Assembly: GCF_000247695.1 (NCBI RefSeq)
Contig: NW_004624882.1
Coordinates: 3,042,968 to 3,106,967, forward strand
Length of the DNA stretch: 64,000 nucleotides
Direction: 5' to 3'
Origin: Heterocephalus glaber
Lineage: Eukaryota > Chordata > Mammalia > Rodentia > Bathyergidae
The notes below the pieces were generated by a model. It was given only the letters and a program-made list of their open reading frames with translations. It did no database searches and was not told where the DNA came from. Positions 35,117 through 44,684 of this stretch are shown here, one piece after another. Each line of letters starts with the position of its first letter. Position 1 is the stretch's first letter. The position numbers and the translations under genes were made by a program.

Positions 35117-35605
35117 CACTTCTTCCCGCTTGGTCTTGTCTGTTGCTGGCCAAGCTTCCAGAGGCAGATCAGAAAGAAGGGGGGGCAGGGGCTGCATGGG
35201 GAACAGTGGAGGCAGAGCTGGCTGTGGGGGCAGGGGCTGCATGGGGTGCAGAGGTGACTGGGGCTGGATGGGCTGCATGGGCTGCATGGGCTGCATGGGC
35301 TGCATGGGCTGCATGGGCTGGTGGTGCTGTGGCTGAACAGCTTGGGGCTGGAAAGGCTGCTGGAAGGGCTGCTGGGCGGTTGGTGGGAGGTTAGGCTGGT
35401 GGTGTTGGGTTGGAGTCATGGAGTGGTGGCCAGGAATTGGCATCAGAGGTTGGTGGGGGACCACGGGCTGCTGAGCTGGCCCCACTGGGAGGTGGTGATG
35501 AGGCTGAAGGGTGGCGGTGTGACTCGGGGGATGCTGTTGAGACAGCACAGGGATGGTTTGGTGGTGCAGCCATCCACCCAAGGGTTCGTAACCATAGGAA
35601 GGGTA
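35117..35605 (-). CDS. AMELX: AMELX exon 6 (main body of amelogenin)
   Basis: This exon holds 489 nt, 163 codons, open throughout. It starts [16 protein letters not shown], completing the TRAP domain; MMP20 cuts after the GGW in known amelogenins. A Pro/Gln/His-rich core follows, then five QPM tripeptides plus one QPI, then the charged tail [17 protein letters not shown] that binds mineral. The acceptor is CTCACCAG and the donor is GTAAGT at 35111-35116. An internal acceptor for the LRAP splice form lies at 35192-35194. Codon 9 is TTG (Leu) where Met is usual. The exon is longer than the human one (about 141 codons), partly because of the QPM run. Plus-strand open frames over this exon are shadows of its low stop-codon content. 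Confidence 0.98.
35192..35194 (-). promoter_or_regulatory. AMELX: Internal splice acceptor for LRAP isoform
   Basis: The CAG codon before CCCCTG inside exon 6 is the known alternative acceptor that makes leucine-rich amelogenin peptide. Using it joins exon 5 to 35117-35191 (25 codons) plus the exon 7 Asp, giving the usual 26-residue LRAP tail. The site and frame are conserved here. Its use is inferred from mouse and human. Confidence 0.7.
35263..35320 (-). repeat. AMELX: QPM tripeptide (9-nt) repeat in AMELX exon 6
   Basis: Five near-perfect copies of CAGCCCATG and a sixth reading CAGCCCATC encode (QPM)5-QPI in frame. Exon 6 of amelogenin is a known hot spot for triplet-codon insertion in several mammalian lineages. 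Copy number could differ between individuals or be mis-assembled. Confidence 0.9.
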
Positions 35606-35747
35606 CTGGTGAGAAACAGAGAGTCAGGTTTACCATTGGCTCATTTGACTTCCAACTGGAGAAGTAGCAGTGTTTTCTTTGTCATTATGAGCATATGAAT
35701 AATCTAGTCATTTTTTTCCTTGCAGGAATTTCTAACTGTGTATATAT

Positions 35748-35847
35748 NNNNNNNNNNNNNNNNNNNNNNNNNNNNNNNNNNNNNNNNNNNNNNNNNNNNN
35801 NNNNNNNNNNNNNNNNNNNNNNNNNNNNNNNNNNNNNNNNNNNNNNN
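35748..35847. other. Assembly gap (100 N) in AMELX intron 5
   Basis: Exactly 100 Ns, the usual placeholder for a gap of unknown size. They are flanked by TATATAT on the left and ATATGTATGTATATATG on the right, so a TA/TATG microsatellite probably blocked assembly. Exons 5 and 6 on either side are complete. Confidence 0.97.
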
Positions 35848-35989
35848 ATATGTATGTATATATGACATTTTTCAAACTAAGATTCCCATTACTGTCTGTA
35901 TGGGGCCTATACATGATATTTCACTTGATAGGGGAATTTAAATGTATGCCAAACATGTTAAGGGGATAAAGAACAAAATGTTTACGTAC

Positions 35990-36034
35990 CGGCTGCCTTA
36001 TCATGCTCTGGTACCACTTCAGAGGGGTAAGGAC
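35990..36034 (-). CDS. AMELX: AMELX exon 5
   Basis: These 45 nt encode VLTPLKWYQSMIRQP, a highly conserved part of the TRAP domain. The acceptor is CTCTTAAG and the donor GTACGT. The exon is phase 0 at both ends and lies 91 nt downstream of exon 4. A degenerate copy of 42 nt lies at 31221-31262. Confidence 0.97.
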
Positions 36035-36125
36035 CTTAAGAGAAAGAGACATTGGAATGCATTTGATTTCATTGAGCTTCGCCCAACATGTAAACTCACT
36101 AATGCAGTATGAAATATAGACTCAC

Positions 36126-36167
36126 TAATGCAGTCCTGTCAATATTGATAGCCTTAGAATGTGACTT
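36126..36167 (-). CDS. AMELX: AMELX exon 4 (alternative, usually skipped)
   Basis: These 42 nt encode KSHSKAINIDRTAL, closely matching the optional exon 4 peptide of other mammals. The acceptor is TTTTGTAG and the donor GTGAGT. The exon is open and phase 0, so its inclusion would add 14 residues between exons 3 and 5. In known amelogenins most transcripts skip it. A second GTGAGT donor copy lies 26 nt downstream (see findings). The same exon has a duplicate at 31354-31395. Confidence 0.92.
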
Positions 36168-36205
36168 CTACAAAAGAAAGAAGAAGGTAAATATTTGTTG
36201 TGTGC

Positions 36206-36375
36206 TCCCTAGGTGTCAGGCACTGTGTTACATGTATCACATTCACTTTTCATTTTTTCTCCCATACACTAAGGCAAGTATCATCACCCTCATTTTCATG
36301 GATAAGTCCATGAAGAGCTAAAGAGGTTCTGTAACTTGACTGAGGTTGCAAAAGTAGTGATTCTGTTAAATTTTA
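36206..36375 (+). mobile_element. MIR SINE fragment in AMELX intron 3
   Basis: GTGTCAGGCACTGTGTTACA to CTTGACTGAGGTTGCAAAAG. It lies about 40 nt upstream of the exon 4 acceptor on the opposite strand. Confidence 0.78.
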
Positions 36376-36779
36376 CAGTCCCTGCTCTTCACTACAAAAG
36401 CAAAACAAACAAGCAAAAATTATAATAATAATAATATGATATAATATTAATCGAATTATTTTTTGCTTGGTATCACAATGGAAGAAAAAGAGGTAGAAAC
36501 ACTGTCCCGCATCCCTGAGACAAAGATTTACTGGTCACACGTGTCAACCGTTTTTAAGATTTAACAGAAAATTTTGCCTCAAATTCTTACTAACATTTTC
36601 TTATTTTCTTCTTCAGTCTGCATGAGTGAAAAGACTCATAAATTGTTACCCAGACTTGTGAGGCAAGTAAGAGTTTCATCCCTTTCTGAACAGTATACAC
36701 TTGCTTAACCTTTGGCTGTACATCTGATGTTAGTACAACATTTAATCAATACACTAAAAAATTATCAACTTTGCTCAAG

Positions 36780-36970
36780 TTATAGGTCAGCTCCACTGCA
36801 CTTTTCATATTCATTAACTATTTTACTCTCCAAATAATATTTTGATCATTATTTCTCTCCTCCAGAATTTCTGAATTTCCAAGGAGAGGAAATGATTTGC
36901 CCAAGGTCCTGTGGTTACTATAGGATTGAGGAGAACCTCAAGCCCAATTTCCAGAACTCTTATGCTTTCC
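36780..36970 (+). mobile_element. MIR SINE in AMELX intron 3
   Basis: TTCCAAGGAGAGGAAATGAT, TTGCCCAAGGTCCTGTGGTT, CCAATTTCCAGAACTCTTAT. Confidence 0.65.
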
Positions 36971-37411
36971 TTAGCTCTGGAGAGTCTCTTCTGTAAGATT
37001 TAGTCGCTGATCTCTCAGTAAAACCAATGAGAGACACACATAGAGTGTGAACATCTGAGAATCATAAATTTTTGAGCTGGAAAAGATCTTCAAAAGCATC
37101 TTACCTAATCCTCACACTTTATGGACTGAGATTTTTAAAAGGCTGTTCAGAGTTCACTTTCTGCCCTACCATGGAGCCTCCCTGAGTGCCAGTTCATGAT
37201 GCACACATCTATAGACATATTTAAGAGGCTGATTCAGAGGGACCAGGTAGAAGGGTGCTGGGACAGTGCAGGCTTGTCATCTGTCAGGGCTTGTAAAGCT
37301 GAAAATGTGGAACTACTTGAGAAACATCTTGAATGAAGAATCAACACACTAGTCTTTCACAGGGCATCGTTAATTCAAACAATCATCAAAATTAGTAAAT
37401 AGAAAAATTAC

Positions 37412-37459
37412 CTCATAGCTGAAGTTGATATAGCCAGGGTGCCCAGGATGAGGTGGTAG
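37412..37459 (-). CDS. AMELX: AMELX exon 3
   Basis: These 48 nt encode [16 protein letters not shown], the start of the tyrosine-rich N-terminal region (TRAP). The SYE triplet holds the single phosphoserine of amelogenin (Ser16 of the mature protein), an S-x-E site for the secretory kinase FAM20C in known family members. The acceptor AG is at 37460-37461 and the donor is GTAATT. The exon is phase 0 at both ends. Confidence 0.97.
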
Positions 37460-37500
37460 CTTTTATAGGAAGGAGTACAGAAAAATAGAAATAGAGAGGG

Positions 37501-37552
37501 AAAAAGAGAGAGAGAGGGAGAGAGAGAGAGAGAGAGGAAGAGAGAGGAAGAG
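37501..37552. repeat. (GA)n microsatellite upstream of AMELX exon 3
   Basis: A GA-rich run with GGA interruptions lies in intron 2. On the gene strand it is a CT tract about 40 nt upstream of the exon 3 acceptor, so it may extend the polypyrimidine context. Confidence 0.85.
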
Positions 37553-38138
37553 ATTAAGTCAATATGCAATTGTTCACATTATAGGAAAGTAAAGTTATTT
37601 TAAAAAAAATCTATATAGTACAGAATATATTTGAGGACTACTTTTAATTTAAATAGGTATACTCTATAAGAGAGGCCTTCTTATTGTAAAGGACTCTCAA
37701 ACAGCTAAATAACTCTCCTAGGAGTAATACTATCATGGTAAAAGTCCTGGAAGTAGAAACCAGCGCACATTCATTTTTCCAGCGACTCTTGGGACAAGCC
37801 CATCCACCCCATGTTGTCAAGGAACCCTTTCCTATCCCACTGACCAGTTTAGTTGTTGATGAAACTCACTCCGTGTTGGGGAGAGAGGTAGGTTTCTACT
37901 GCACAATTTTAAAAACATCAACAAGAAAAGAATTTTCTCACAAAAGGTCCTTTATAGATCAGCTTGTTAAGTGCCTTAAGTATCAAAGGGATTTCTCATA
38001 ATTAGCATGCAAGTAAAATAACACATCCATGCTAACAAAAGGAGCAACTAAGTGGGAATTATTGATGAATTTGAGAACAAGATACATTCTAAATTCCTCC
38101 CCTGGACAAAGAAAGAGTCGATTTATGAAATTTAGACC

Positions 38139-38372
38139 AATCCTTTTTATTATTCTCTCAATGTATTTATGGCAGAATTTTAAAAATTCAAAAACAAAAA
38201 GAAACATGAATAATTATCTGAACCAGCACTGTCTGTCCCCTCCAATGTGGGGACTAATCCTTTTTATTATTCTCTCAATGTATTTATGGCAGAATTTTAA
38301 AAATTCAAAAACAAAAAGAAACATGAATAATTATCTGAACCAGCACTGTCTATCCCCTCCAATGTGGGGGCC
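38139..38372. repeat. 117-bp tandem duplication in AMELX intron 2
   Basis: The unit at 38139-38255 is repeated at 38256-38372 with about one base change over 117 bp before the last few bases. The near identity means the event is recent or the copies have been homogenised. Because 117 is a multiple of three, it creates a repeated open frame on the plus strand that is not a gene. Confidence 0.93.
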
Positions 38373-39224
38373 AAGTGACTGATGCCTGCTTTGTGGAATT
38401 CTGGAACGCGCCTGGAGTACAGGAGAGATGAGATGAAATGGCAGCATGCAAGAAATCTCCCTCAGATACGGGGCTAATTAGGAGTTGACTCTGTTCTACT
38501 CTTTCAAAATGCTCATATTTCATAAGAGGATTTATTCGCTCTCATCTGAGTGTGAAACTGTCAGGACAGAAGCCCTCTGAGATTGGGAGTGTTGGATTGT
38601 GGCATGGAAAAGGACTGAATTTGTAATGGAGGAAGCCCTCTGGGACTAAGAAATCACCACAATGCAGGATTTCAGGGAGGCACAGTGCAGAATCTTGGTC
38701 TTATGGGTGACAGAGAAAAAAAAGAGGAAGGTATGCAAGCTTACTGGCTTCTGGTTGTATCAACTGCTCTTTATGCCACCAAAAAGCATTGCCTGCATGT
38801 GATCTAAGCTCTCTGCCCTCATGTAACTCTATCTACAGAGTGGGTCAGAATTCCTGGTCTTTGGTGAGCTTGAATATAAAGTATGTCAGTGTTTTCTGGA
38901 CATAGGCAGGATTGTGGGCAACCACAGCAAAGCCAAACCACCTACTTAGCAGATGCACCCAAAGGGTTGGGATGGGGCCTCTGGGAATGGAGAGATGGTT
39001 CAAGAAGAGAATTCCTAACAGAAATCTTACCCACTTCGGGGTAATAGCAGTGGTATTTGAAGGGCACAGGAGATTTGAAAACTTGTAAGAAATTGAGCTT
39101 CTGAGATTTTTGTAGGATTTGCCTAAGGCTGATTGAATACTTTCTCTGGAAGGCTTTCAAGGGCTCCTTCAAAGGACTACCCTATCTAGAGATGGGCACT
39201 TATATTTACAAGCTACTTCTTTTA

Positions 39225-39330
39225 GTAGGATCTCCTGGGAAAATTTGTTAAAATGCAGAGTCCTCGACCCCACCCCAGATGTACTGAATCAGAATCTTTG
39301 CTGGGGGCAGTCAAGAATCCATTTTTTAAA
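39225..39330 (+). mobile_element. MER5A-like DNA transposon fragment in AMELX intron 2
   Basis: It carries the family signature CTGGGAAAATTTGTTAAAATGCAGA, seen as separate short blocks, then CCCCACCCCAGATGTACTGA and GAATCAGAATCT. This is the middle of the hAT-Charlie element MER5A, diverged and truncated. Confidence 0.7.
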
Positions 39331-39484
39331 AAAACAAACTTTTTAAGGTATCTTCAACACAGAGGTATTTGGGGACTTCTGAACTTGTACTGTTTTAAAC
39401 CGTGAAGTCTACGAACCATAGGGTAGATTTTAATTTTTAGTCTTATGAAATTAGACAGCTCTACACAAGGGATGTTTTACTCAC

Positions 39485-39549
39485 AGGCATAGCGAAGGCT
39501 GCTCCCAAGAGGCAGGCAAACAAAATCCAGGTCCCCATTTCTGGTGGTT
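39485..39549 (-). CDS. AMELX: AMELX exon 2: start codon and signal peptide
   Basis: The coding part is 39485-39538 (54 nt) and translates MGTWILFACLLGAAFAMP. The first 16 residues are the amelogenin signal peptide, with a hydrophobic core and cleavage after AFA, so the mature protein begins MP. The ATG is at 39536-39538, preceded by 11 nt of 5' UTR. The acceptor is a TTTCAG at 39550-39555 and the donor is GTGAGT at 39479-39484. The phase 0 end joins exon 3 in frame. Confidence 0.97.
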
Positions 39550-40822
39550 CTGAAATCCAAAGCAACAACTGCTTTTCTTATGTCTTCTCAATCATGGACA
39601 TAATTAATGTTCCATAAAATATACATTATCTACATTATTATGTTGCTAATAAAAGGATAGAACAATTTTTGTGAGGTGACTTCATTCACATGTGACTGCA
39701 ACTTTTCAGTCTATATAATTGTAGAATCAGAATAGTGATAAAGATGCTTTGAAATTAGATTGAGAGCTTAATAAGTTGTGGGAACATAAATGATCTATCA
39801 CTACAATTTTTGTCTTTACTATACAGCTAGTAGCATCAGAGGAGCTAGTGATATTTATATTGATTGAAAGAATAAAGTTGACCCTAGAAGTTTGGGAGAT
39901 CATCAAAGTGCACAGTATTCTACACTTTTAAAACAAGAAGACACAGAAATATATTTTGTACAGTGCACTTGAGTATTATCATTATTAAAAACAAAGACTT
40001 ATTTGAGAAAAGATATTAAGTAATTTGACAAAATAGATTAAGCAGGGAGTGGGGTTTTGTTCCAGATATTCCCATCTATAGCAAAAGATAAGGTTGAACC
40101 AAAGGAAGTGGACAATGCTAGTATTCCATGATACTTTAATGGATTTTGAATGATTTCTGCCTAAAAGATTCCATCTTCAGCTAATAACAGTTTTATATTT
40201 TTTGACAATGCACTACAATTATTCCATAATTAAGGGCCTTACGACATGAAGTGAAAGAGGCCACCCTAAAATATACACATTGTTTTGTCACATAGATTAC
40301 TGACTGACTTGGAAAGCTACCAGAAGATCTTTAAGTTTAGATAAGAAGTAAAAAAATCACATTAATTATACTGTCTACAAAAAGTACACTGAAACTTTCT
40401 ACGTCCTAAATCTGTTTTGCTAAAAGGTTAATAAGAAAATACATTTTGTTGATCATTCCATTTGATATAATTAATAAAATGTTTTTAAAGAAGTGCATCA
40501 CAGCCTGTGCAAGCATTATTTTATCTTAATTGGTAAGCAATTAAAAAAATATTTTTGTCATGAAATCTGAATCCAAGGAGAGCTTTGCAATTCTTGAACT
40601 AAAATTCAAAAAAAATACAAACACACACTTTACTGCATTAACAGTAAAACCATTCATTAAAGAAATCAGAGTCTAATTTAATTATGGTCCAACTGAAAAA
40701 ATAACTGTTGATGGAATAAAGCATTAGAAATATGGAATATATTTGCATATTTTCAACATGAAATGCAGAGAAGAAATAAGCACAATAAAAAGGATACCAA
40801 ATTATGAATAAAATCCACATAC

Positions 40823-40875
40823 CTTTGAAGGTTTTCTAAGTTTCTATCTGAAACTCAGGGATGCTTGATCCTGTA
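40823..40875 (-). other. AMELX: AMELX exon 1 (5' UTR)
   Basis: This is non-coding sequence ending in ...CCTTCAAAG followed by the donor GTATGT. On the minus strand it contains GGATCAAGCATCCCTGAGTT, which I recognise as the conserved amelogenin leader. The 3' end at 40823 is set by the splice donor. The 5' end is approximate, taken as about 25-30 nt downstream of the TATA-like box. Confidence 0.85.
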
Positions 40876-40898
40876 GCTTTCTCCCAACTAGGAGCCCA

Positions 40899-40906
40899 AT
40901 ATATAT
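40899..40906 (-). promoter_or_regulatory. AMELX: TATA-like box of the AMELX promoter
   Basis: An ATATATAT run lies about 25-30 nt upstream of the inferred AMELX start site. It is the only TATA-like element at the right distance from exon 1. The assignment rests on position and composition. Confidence 0.6.
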
Positions 40907-40927
40907 GATTCCTGGCATCTAGAGCAG

Positions 40928-40932
40928 CCAAT
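40928..40932 (-). promoter_or_regulatory. AMELX: Reversed CCAAT box of the AMELX promoter
   Basis: On the gene's strand the sequence reads GAAACCTGATTGGCTGC, that is, an inverted CCAAT directly after a possible C/EBP-type half site. The mouse Amelx promoter is known to have a reversed CCAAT box (NF-Y) adjoining a C/EBP-alpha site at about -58 to -54. The position here, about 55 nt upstream of the inferred start, agrees. Factor binding is inferred from that homology. Confidence 0.65.
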
Positions 40933-40934
40933 CA

Positions 40935-41995
40935 GGTTTCTGAAGGGAAAATGTGTTGAGTATAGCTAAAAATCCCTGTATCATGAAGTTTTAGAAGCTG
41001 TGATCAACCTTTAAGCTGTATGTAGTGATTAGTGCATATAGACTCTTTCATTATGGGCAATAATAGGTTTAGGAGGCAAAAAGTTTCACCTGGATGTTTT
41101 GAAGTCAGCAAATTATTTAGCTGAACATGCTGATGTATTCAAATTTATTTTTAAGAAGCTGCTATACCATTGTCTACTTCTCAGTTCTAGCAAACAACGT
41201 TGTTCTTTCCCAAAAATAAGGCACAAAGTTGAGTTTCTCTAGTGTTATCACAGTGGCCACTAGGGTTCTCCAGCCTTTTTCTGATTAGGATACACTGGTT
41301 CGAATTCCCATTCTGATAAGCAAACCAAAAACACTCCCCAGTATGGCCCTGACCGATCATGATTTTATCATTATCTGTCCTTTGCCTCTCTTTCCCTTGT
41401 TCCCTGTGGCTGCTCCATTATCACCACTCTGATGACCACCAAAAGAGGGGACAAAATTCTTTCTTCTTGGCCCCATGCTGAAATCCTCCTGCCATGCAAG
41501 CAACCATAAACTCAAGTTTAGTACAGTAGCAAAATTTATTCTGGCCATCTTAAGGATCAAGCAATGTATATGTCACATGGCAAATAGCATACTAAAAATG
41601 TATTTTGATCCTTAGGAACATGTATCACAGGGGACATTGCCCTGCCTCCCCTATTCCACACAGCAAGTTGACCCCTCTCAGTATGGTGGTCCTTCTGGGC
41701 CCACAGCAATCCCACTTTCCCATACAGGCAAACACAAATTCCCCTCTCTTTTTCAGAGCCTCTTAGCTATCTTTTTACGTATGTTTTTCCCATGCTTTTA
41801 GCAGCCTTTGTTAATGTGTTTGACCTCTCTATCTTAATAAAATATATGGACTTTCCTTTATTCTAGAATCAGATCAATTGAAAACAAACTTATAGCTAAT
41901 GACAGGAGGTAATTAATGAGTTGTCCATTAATATTAAATCATTAAAGGAGATACTAAATATATACCCAATGCAATTGGTGTTATAGCTGGATCTC
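40935..41995. other. AMELX 5' flank
   Basis: About 1 kb upstream of the promoter, ending in the target-site copy of a SINE. No repeat recognised between 40935 and 41980. Distal ameloblast control elements could lie here, but none can be called from sequence alone. Confidence 0.4.
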
Positions 41996-42008
41996 TCTCT
42001 CTCTCTTT

Positions 42009-42095
42009 TTTTTTTTTTTTTGGTACCGGGGATCGAACTTGGGACCTTGTGCTTGCGAAGCAGCTGGTGGAACCACTGAGCTAAATCCCTGGCCC
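42009..42095 (-). mobile_element. tRNA-derived SINE (GGTACC family)
   Basis: Reverse orientation: T-run, GGTACCGGGGATCGAACTTG, GAACCACTGAGCTAAATCCC, TGGCCC. The 15-nt target-site copy TATAGCTGGATCTCT lies at 41982-41996 and 42096-42110. A (CT)n stretch joins the tail to the left copy. Confidence 0.92.
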
Positions 42096-42230
42096 TATAG
42101 CTGGATCTCTTTAATACTTAAGTCATATTGATAAAGCTTGTACATATACATATATTTTTCTGTGGATTTTCCACACTGATTAAATGAAATTTAAGGAGAA
42201 AATATCCATGAAAGCAATGTAGCAATTGTG

Positions 42231-42490
42231 AAGAGATAGAGCTGAGATTTACATGGGTCCTGACTTCAGCTTCACCACAGGTTAAAAGGACTTTGACAAA
42301 TCACTTAGCTTGTCTAAGCCTCAGTTTCCTCATCTGTAAGATTAGGATTATAATAGAACTTATCTAAGAGGATTAATGTGAAATATAAATGAGAGATATC
42401 TCTGGGGAAATTGAAAGATATTTATTGCCCCCTCACTCCCATCACCTAGCAAATAGCAAATGTTTGAACAATGCTAATAAATAAGATCTA
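42231..42490 (+). mobile_element. MIR SINE
   Basis: CCTGACTTCAGCTTCACCAC, AAATCACTTAGCTTGTCTAA, GCCTCAGTTTCCTCATCTGT, then the tail with CCTAGCAAATAGCAAATGTT. Confidence 0.8.
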
Positions 42491-44684
42491 AGGTGATCTT
42501 TGAATATGAATTATCAGGTATGAATACTAATTGTGAAGAAAGACTTTTCAGTCAGGAAAGAGAGGATGAAAAGAAGGAAGTGGATGGTTCTAACAGGAAA
42601 AATGTATGCATGAAATCGAACATATAATATGGTTCTAAAAGCCAAATGTCCCCGTGAGTATATTTATTTGTGAATCATATGTCAAAGATAAGAGGGATTC
42701 TCTCTGAAGAAAGTTGCAAAATAAAGTTTAGGAGAATTAGCGGAGACGTACAACAAGGTAATAAAAGAGAATAAAAAGGAGAAAAGGGAATATGTATATC
42801 ACACTATATTCTCTTTCAACCCTTACCCCCATTTTATTTAATTACATACATTGCAGTGCCTGAAGGGATTGAAGACATATTTTTTTCCACAAACTTCTGA
42901 GTAATCTCTATTAAGGAAGTCGTTGATTAATTACTTTTGGTCTTAAAGTTTTATTCTCATTACTTTTTCTTACCTTCCATGAATGAGAAGGTGATAGATT
43001 TGGTCACAATGATCAACAGGATGTTTCTTCACGGTGACTTTAATCCCTGTGATCCTACAGTTAGGTAGTTACTCTACTGTTCAATTGAGTTCTTTTGTCC
43101 ATTTTTTTTTGTAGTTATTCTTTTTCTTGACTTGCAGTCCGTCACATTTTGGTGTTCCTAGGATGCTTATGCTAGCAACTTCTCCCTTTTTAATTTGCTG
43201 CTTCTAATTTACAGTGTGCTGAAAAAACATATGCCCAAGCTTGTCGACTGCAAGCAAAGCAATGCTCTAACCCTATGCTGCCTGCTCACCGAGGCTCACC
43301 TGTGAGAAATGCACAGGGATTTCTGCTTTGTGGCGCTGGATTTTGACAGCAGTTTTTTTTTTTTTTTGTCTTGAGCCGCTTCCTTCCTTCCCCTGGCTTA
43401 CTTCCTGGGTCTCAGCATATTCAGAGGATGAGGGTGATGTTTAGATAAGTCAGGCATTTTGCATTCTACTAGCCTTTCTTATCATCTGTAATAGTCCATC
43501 TCTTGGGTCTTATTAAAGTAAATACACAATTGTCCAACATTCTGGAATAATTTCAAGAGTAAGTATTCTTGAGTAACTGGAGCAAAACTCAGCTTTTAAG
43601 TGTTTCTTCTGCTGACATTTACTTATAAGAAAAAATCATACTCGAGGGTGCTTTTGGTTAGGATAGAATTGGAGTTGCACCCTCTTCTGAACTTAGACAC
43701 TTCATCACTAATCGATTCGGATAAATATTCAGACTCTGGACACATTTCAAACCTTGGAAGTCGGCTGCTACATTTTATCCTTCCTTAGGGTACTTTAGTA
43801 CCTGAAAAACTCTCTTAGGCAGAGTAGGTGCTACAATTTTAATTGAGGAAATTGTGGAAAAGTTAACCATGCCATTGTGAAAATTAAGAAATATTCTTTG
43901 TTGATGTGGATTCTGCAAAGACAAAGAAATCATGCAGTGTTGAGATAAACCATTTAAACAGCTAAGATGGATAGCAAGGTCCCCTTTGTCTAAAATCATT
44001 TCTCTCTTGATCCCTCTTTTCTCTCCATTTAAGCAGATATTAGCCAAAACATTAGTTATAGCATCTAAACAACTCATCCCTGATAGTCACTGTGTAGCCA
44101 ATATTTAATTTTATTTCATTTACAAAATCTGTGAATGCAATAAATTCAGAAGAAATAGAAGAATTTGGGGACATAGTATTTCTGATTTGCGTTCGATGAG
44201 AGTGATTAATAAGTGATAGTGTTAGACGACTTTCCAAAAACCCTGAGTTTATTTAATGCTCATTCTTAGGAGAACTAAAAGTTGAAAATAAAATCTAAAC
44301 ACAGTACTTTTTAAAGTGAGAAAAGTTCTTTTAGAACACATGAAGATAATATCTTAATAACATAAGCATTCACAGAAAGAATTCATGTAACTTGTAATTT
44401 GAAAGGTCTGTAGGCATTTGCTAAAGATCTGGTAGAGCAACTTTCAATAAAGGAAATTATATGCAGATGGATAGGGTGCTGTTTGAGTTATAATTAACCG
44501 GTAACTGTCGGGAGTGAAAATGTTACATCTATGTCAACAGAGACAGCACTGTAATATAAAAACAAGCATTGTAATTTCTGTTTATTGGACAAAATGCAAC
44601 AAAGTAAGTTGTACTTTCCTGCTGGGGTCTAAGAGACACACAGATGAGTAGTTTCTAAATAAAGGCAATGTACTATGGTGGAGA

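Larger units (their letters stand above)
35880..36400 (-). repeat. Source copy of the AMELX exon 4-5 duplication
   Basis: This is the partner of 31130-31620. It contains exons 5 and 4 and a MIR fragment at about 36206-36375. The last 20-40 bases run into an ATA-rich simple repeat (36420-36455) that is absent from the other copy. Confidence 0.85.
33428..40875 (-). other. AMELX: AMELX gene (amelogenin X), whole transcription unit
   Basis: Amelogenin is the main secreted protein of developing enamel. Ameloblasts secrete it; it self-assembles into nanospheres that guide hydroxyapatite growth and is then cut by MMP20 and KLK4. Seven exons are seen on the minus strand: 1 (about 40823-40875), 2 (39485-39549), 3 (37412-37459), 4 (36126-36167), 5 (35990-36034), 6 (35117-35605) and 7 (about 33428-33590). 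Every junction has GT/AG. Introns 1-6 measure 1273, 2025, 1244, 91, 384 and 1526 nt; intron 5 includes the 100-N gap. All coding junctions are phase 0, which is known for this gene and allows exon skipping. The exon 2-3-5-6-7 product is 18+16+15+163+1 = 213 residues, 197 after signal removal. AMELX is X-linked in placentals and nested antisense in an ARHGAP6 intron; here that host is inferred from synteny only. No frameshift or internal stop was found, so the gene looks functional. Confidence 0.97.

Noticed and set aside
35086..35698. Plus-strand frames rich in Ala/Gly/Trp or Gly/Cys/Met across the AMELX exon
   Set aside because: They are the antisense of amelogenin exon 6 and owe their length to its codon bias and the 9-nt repeat.
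38029..38382. Plus-strand frame with a repeated 39-residue block
   Set aside because: Explained by the 117-bp tandem duplication in an AMELX intron; the duplicated unit shows no coding character.
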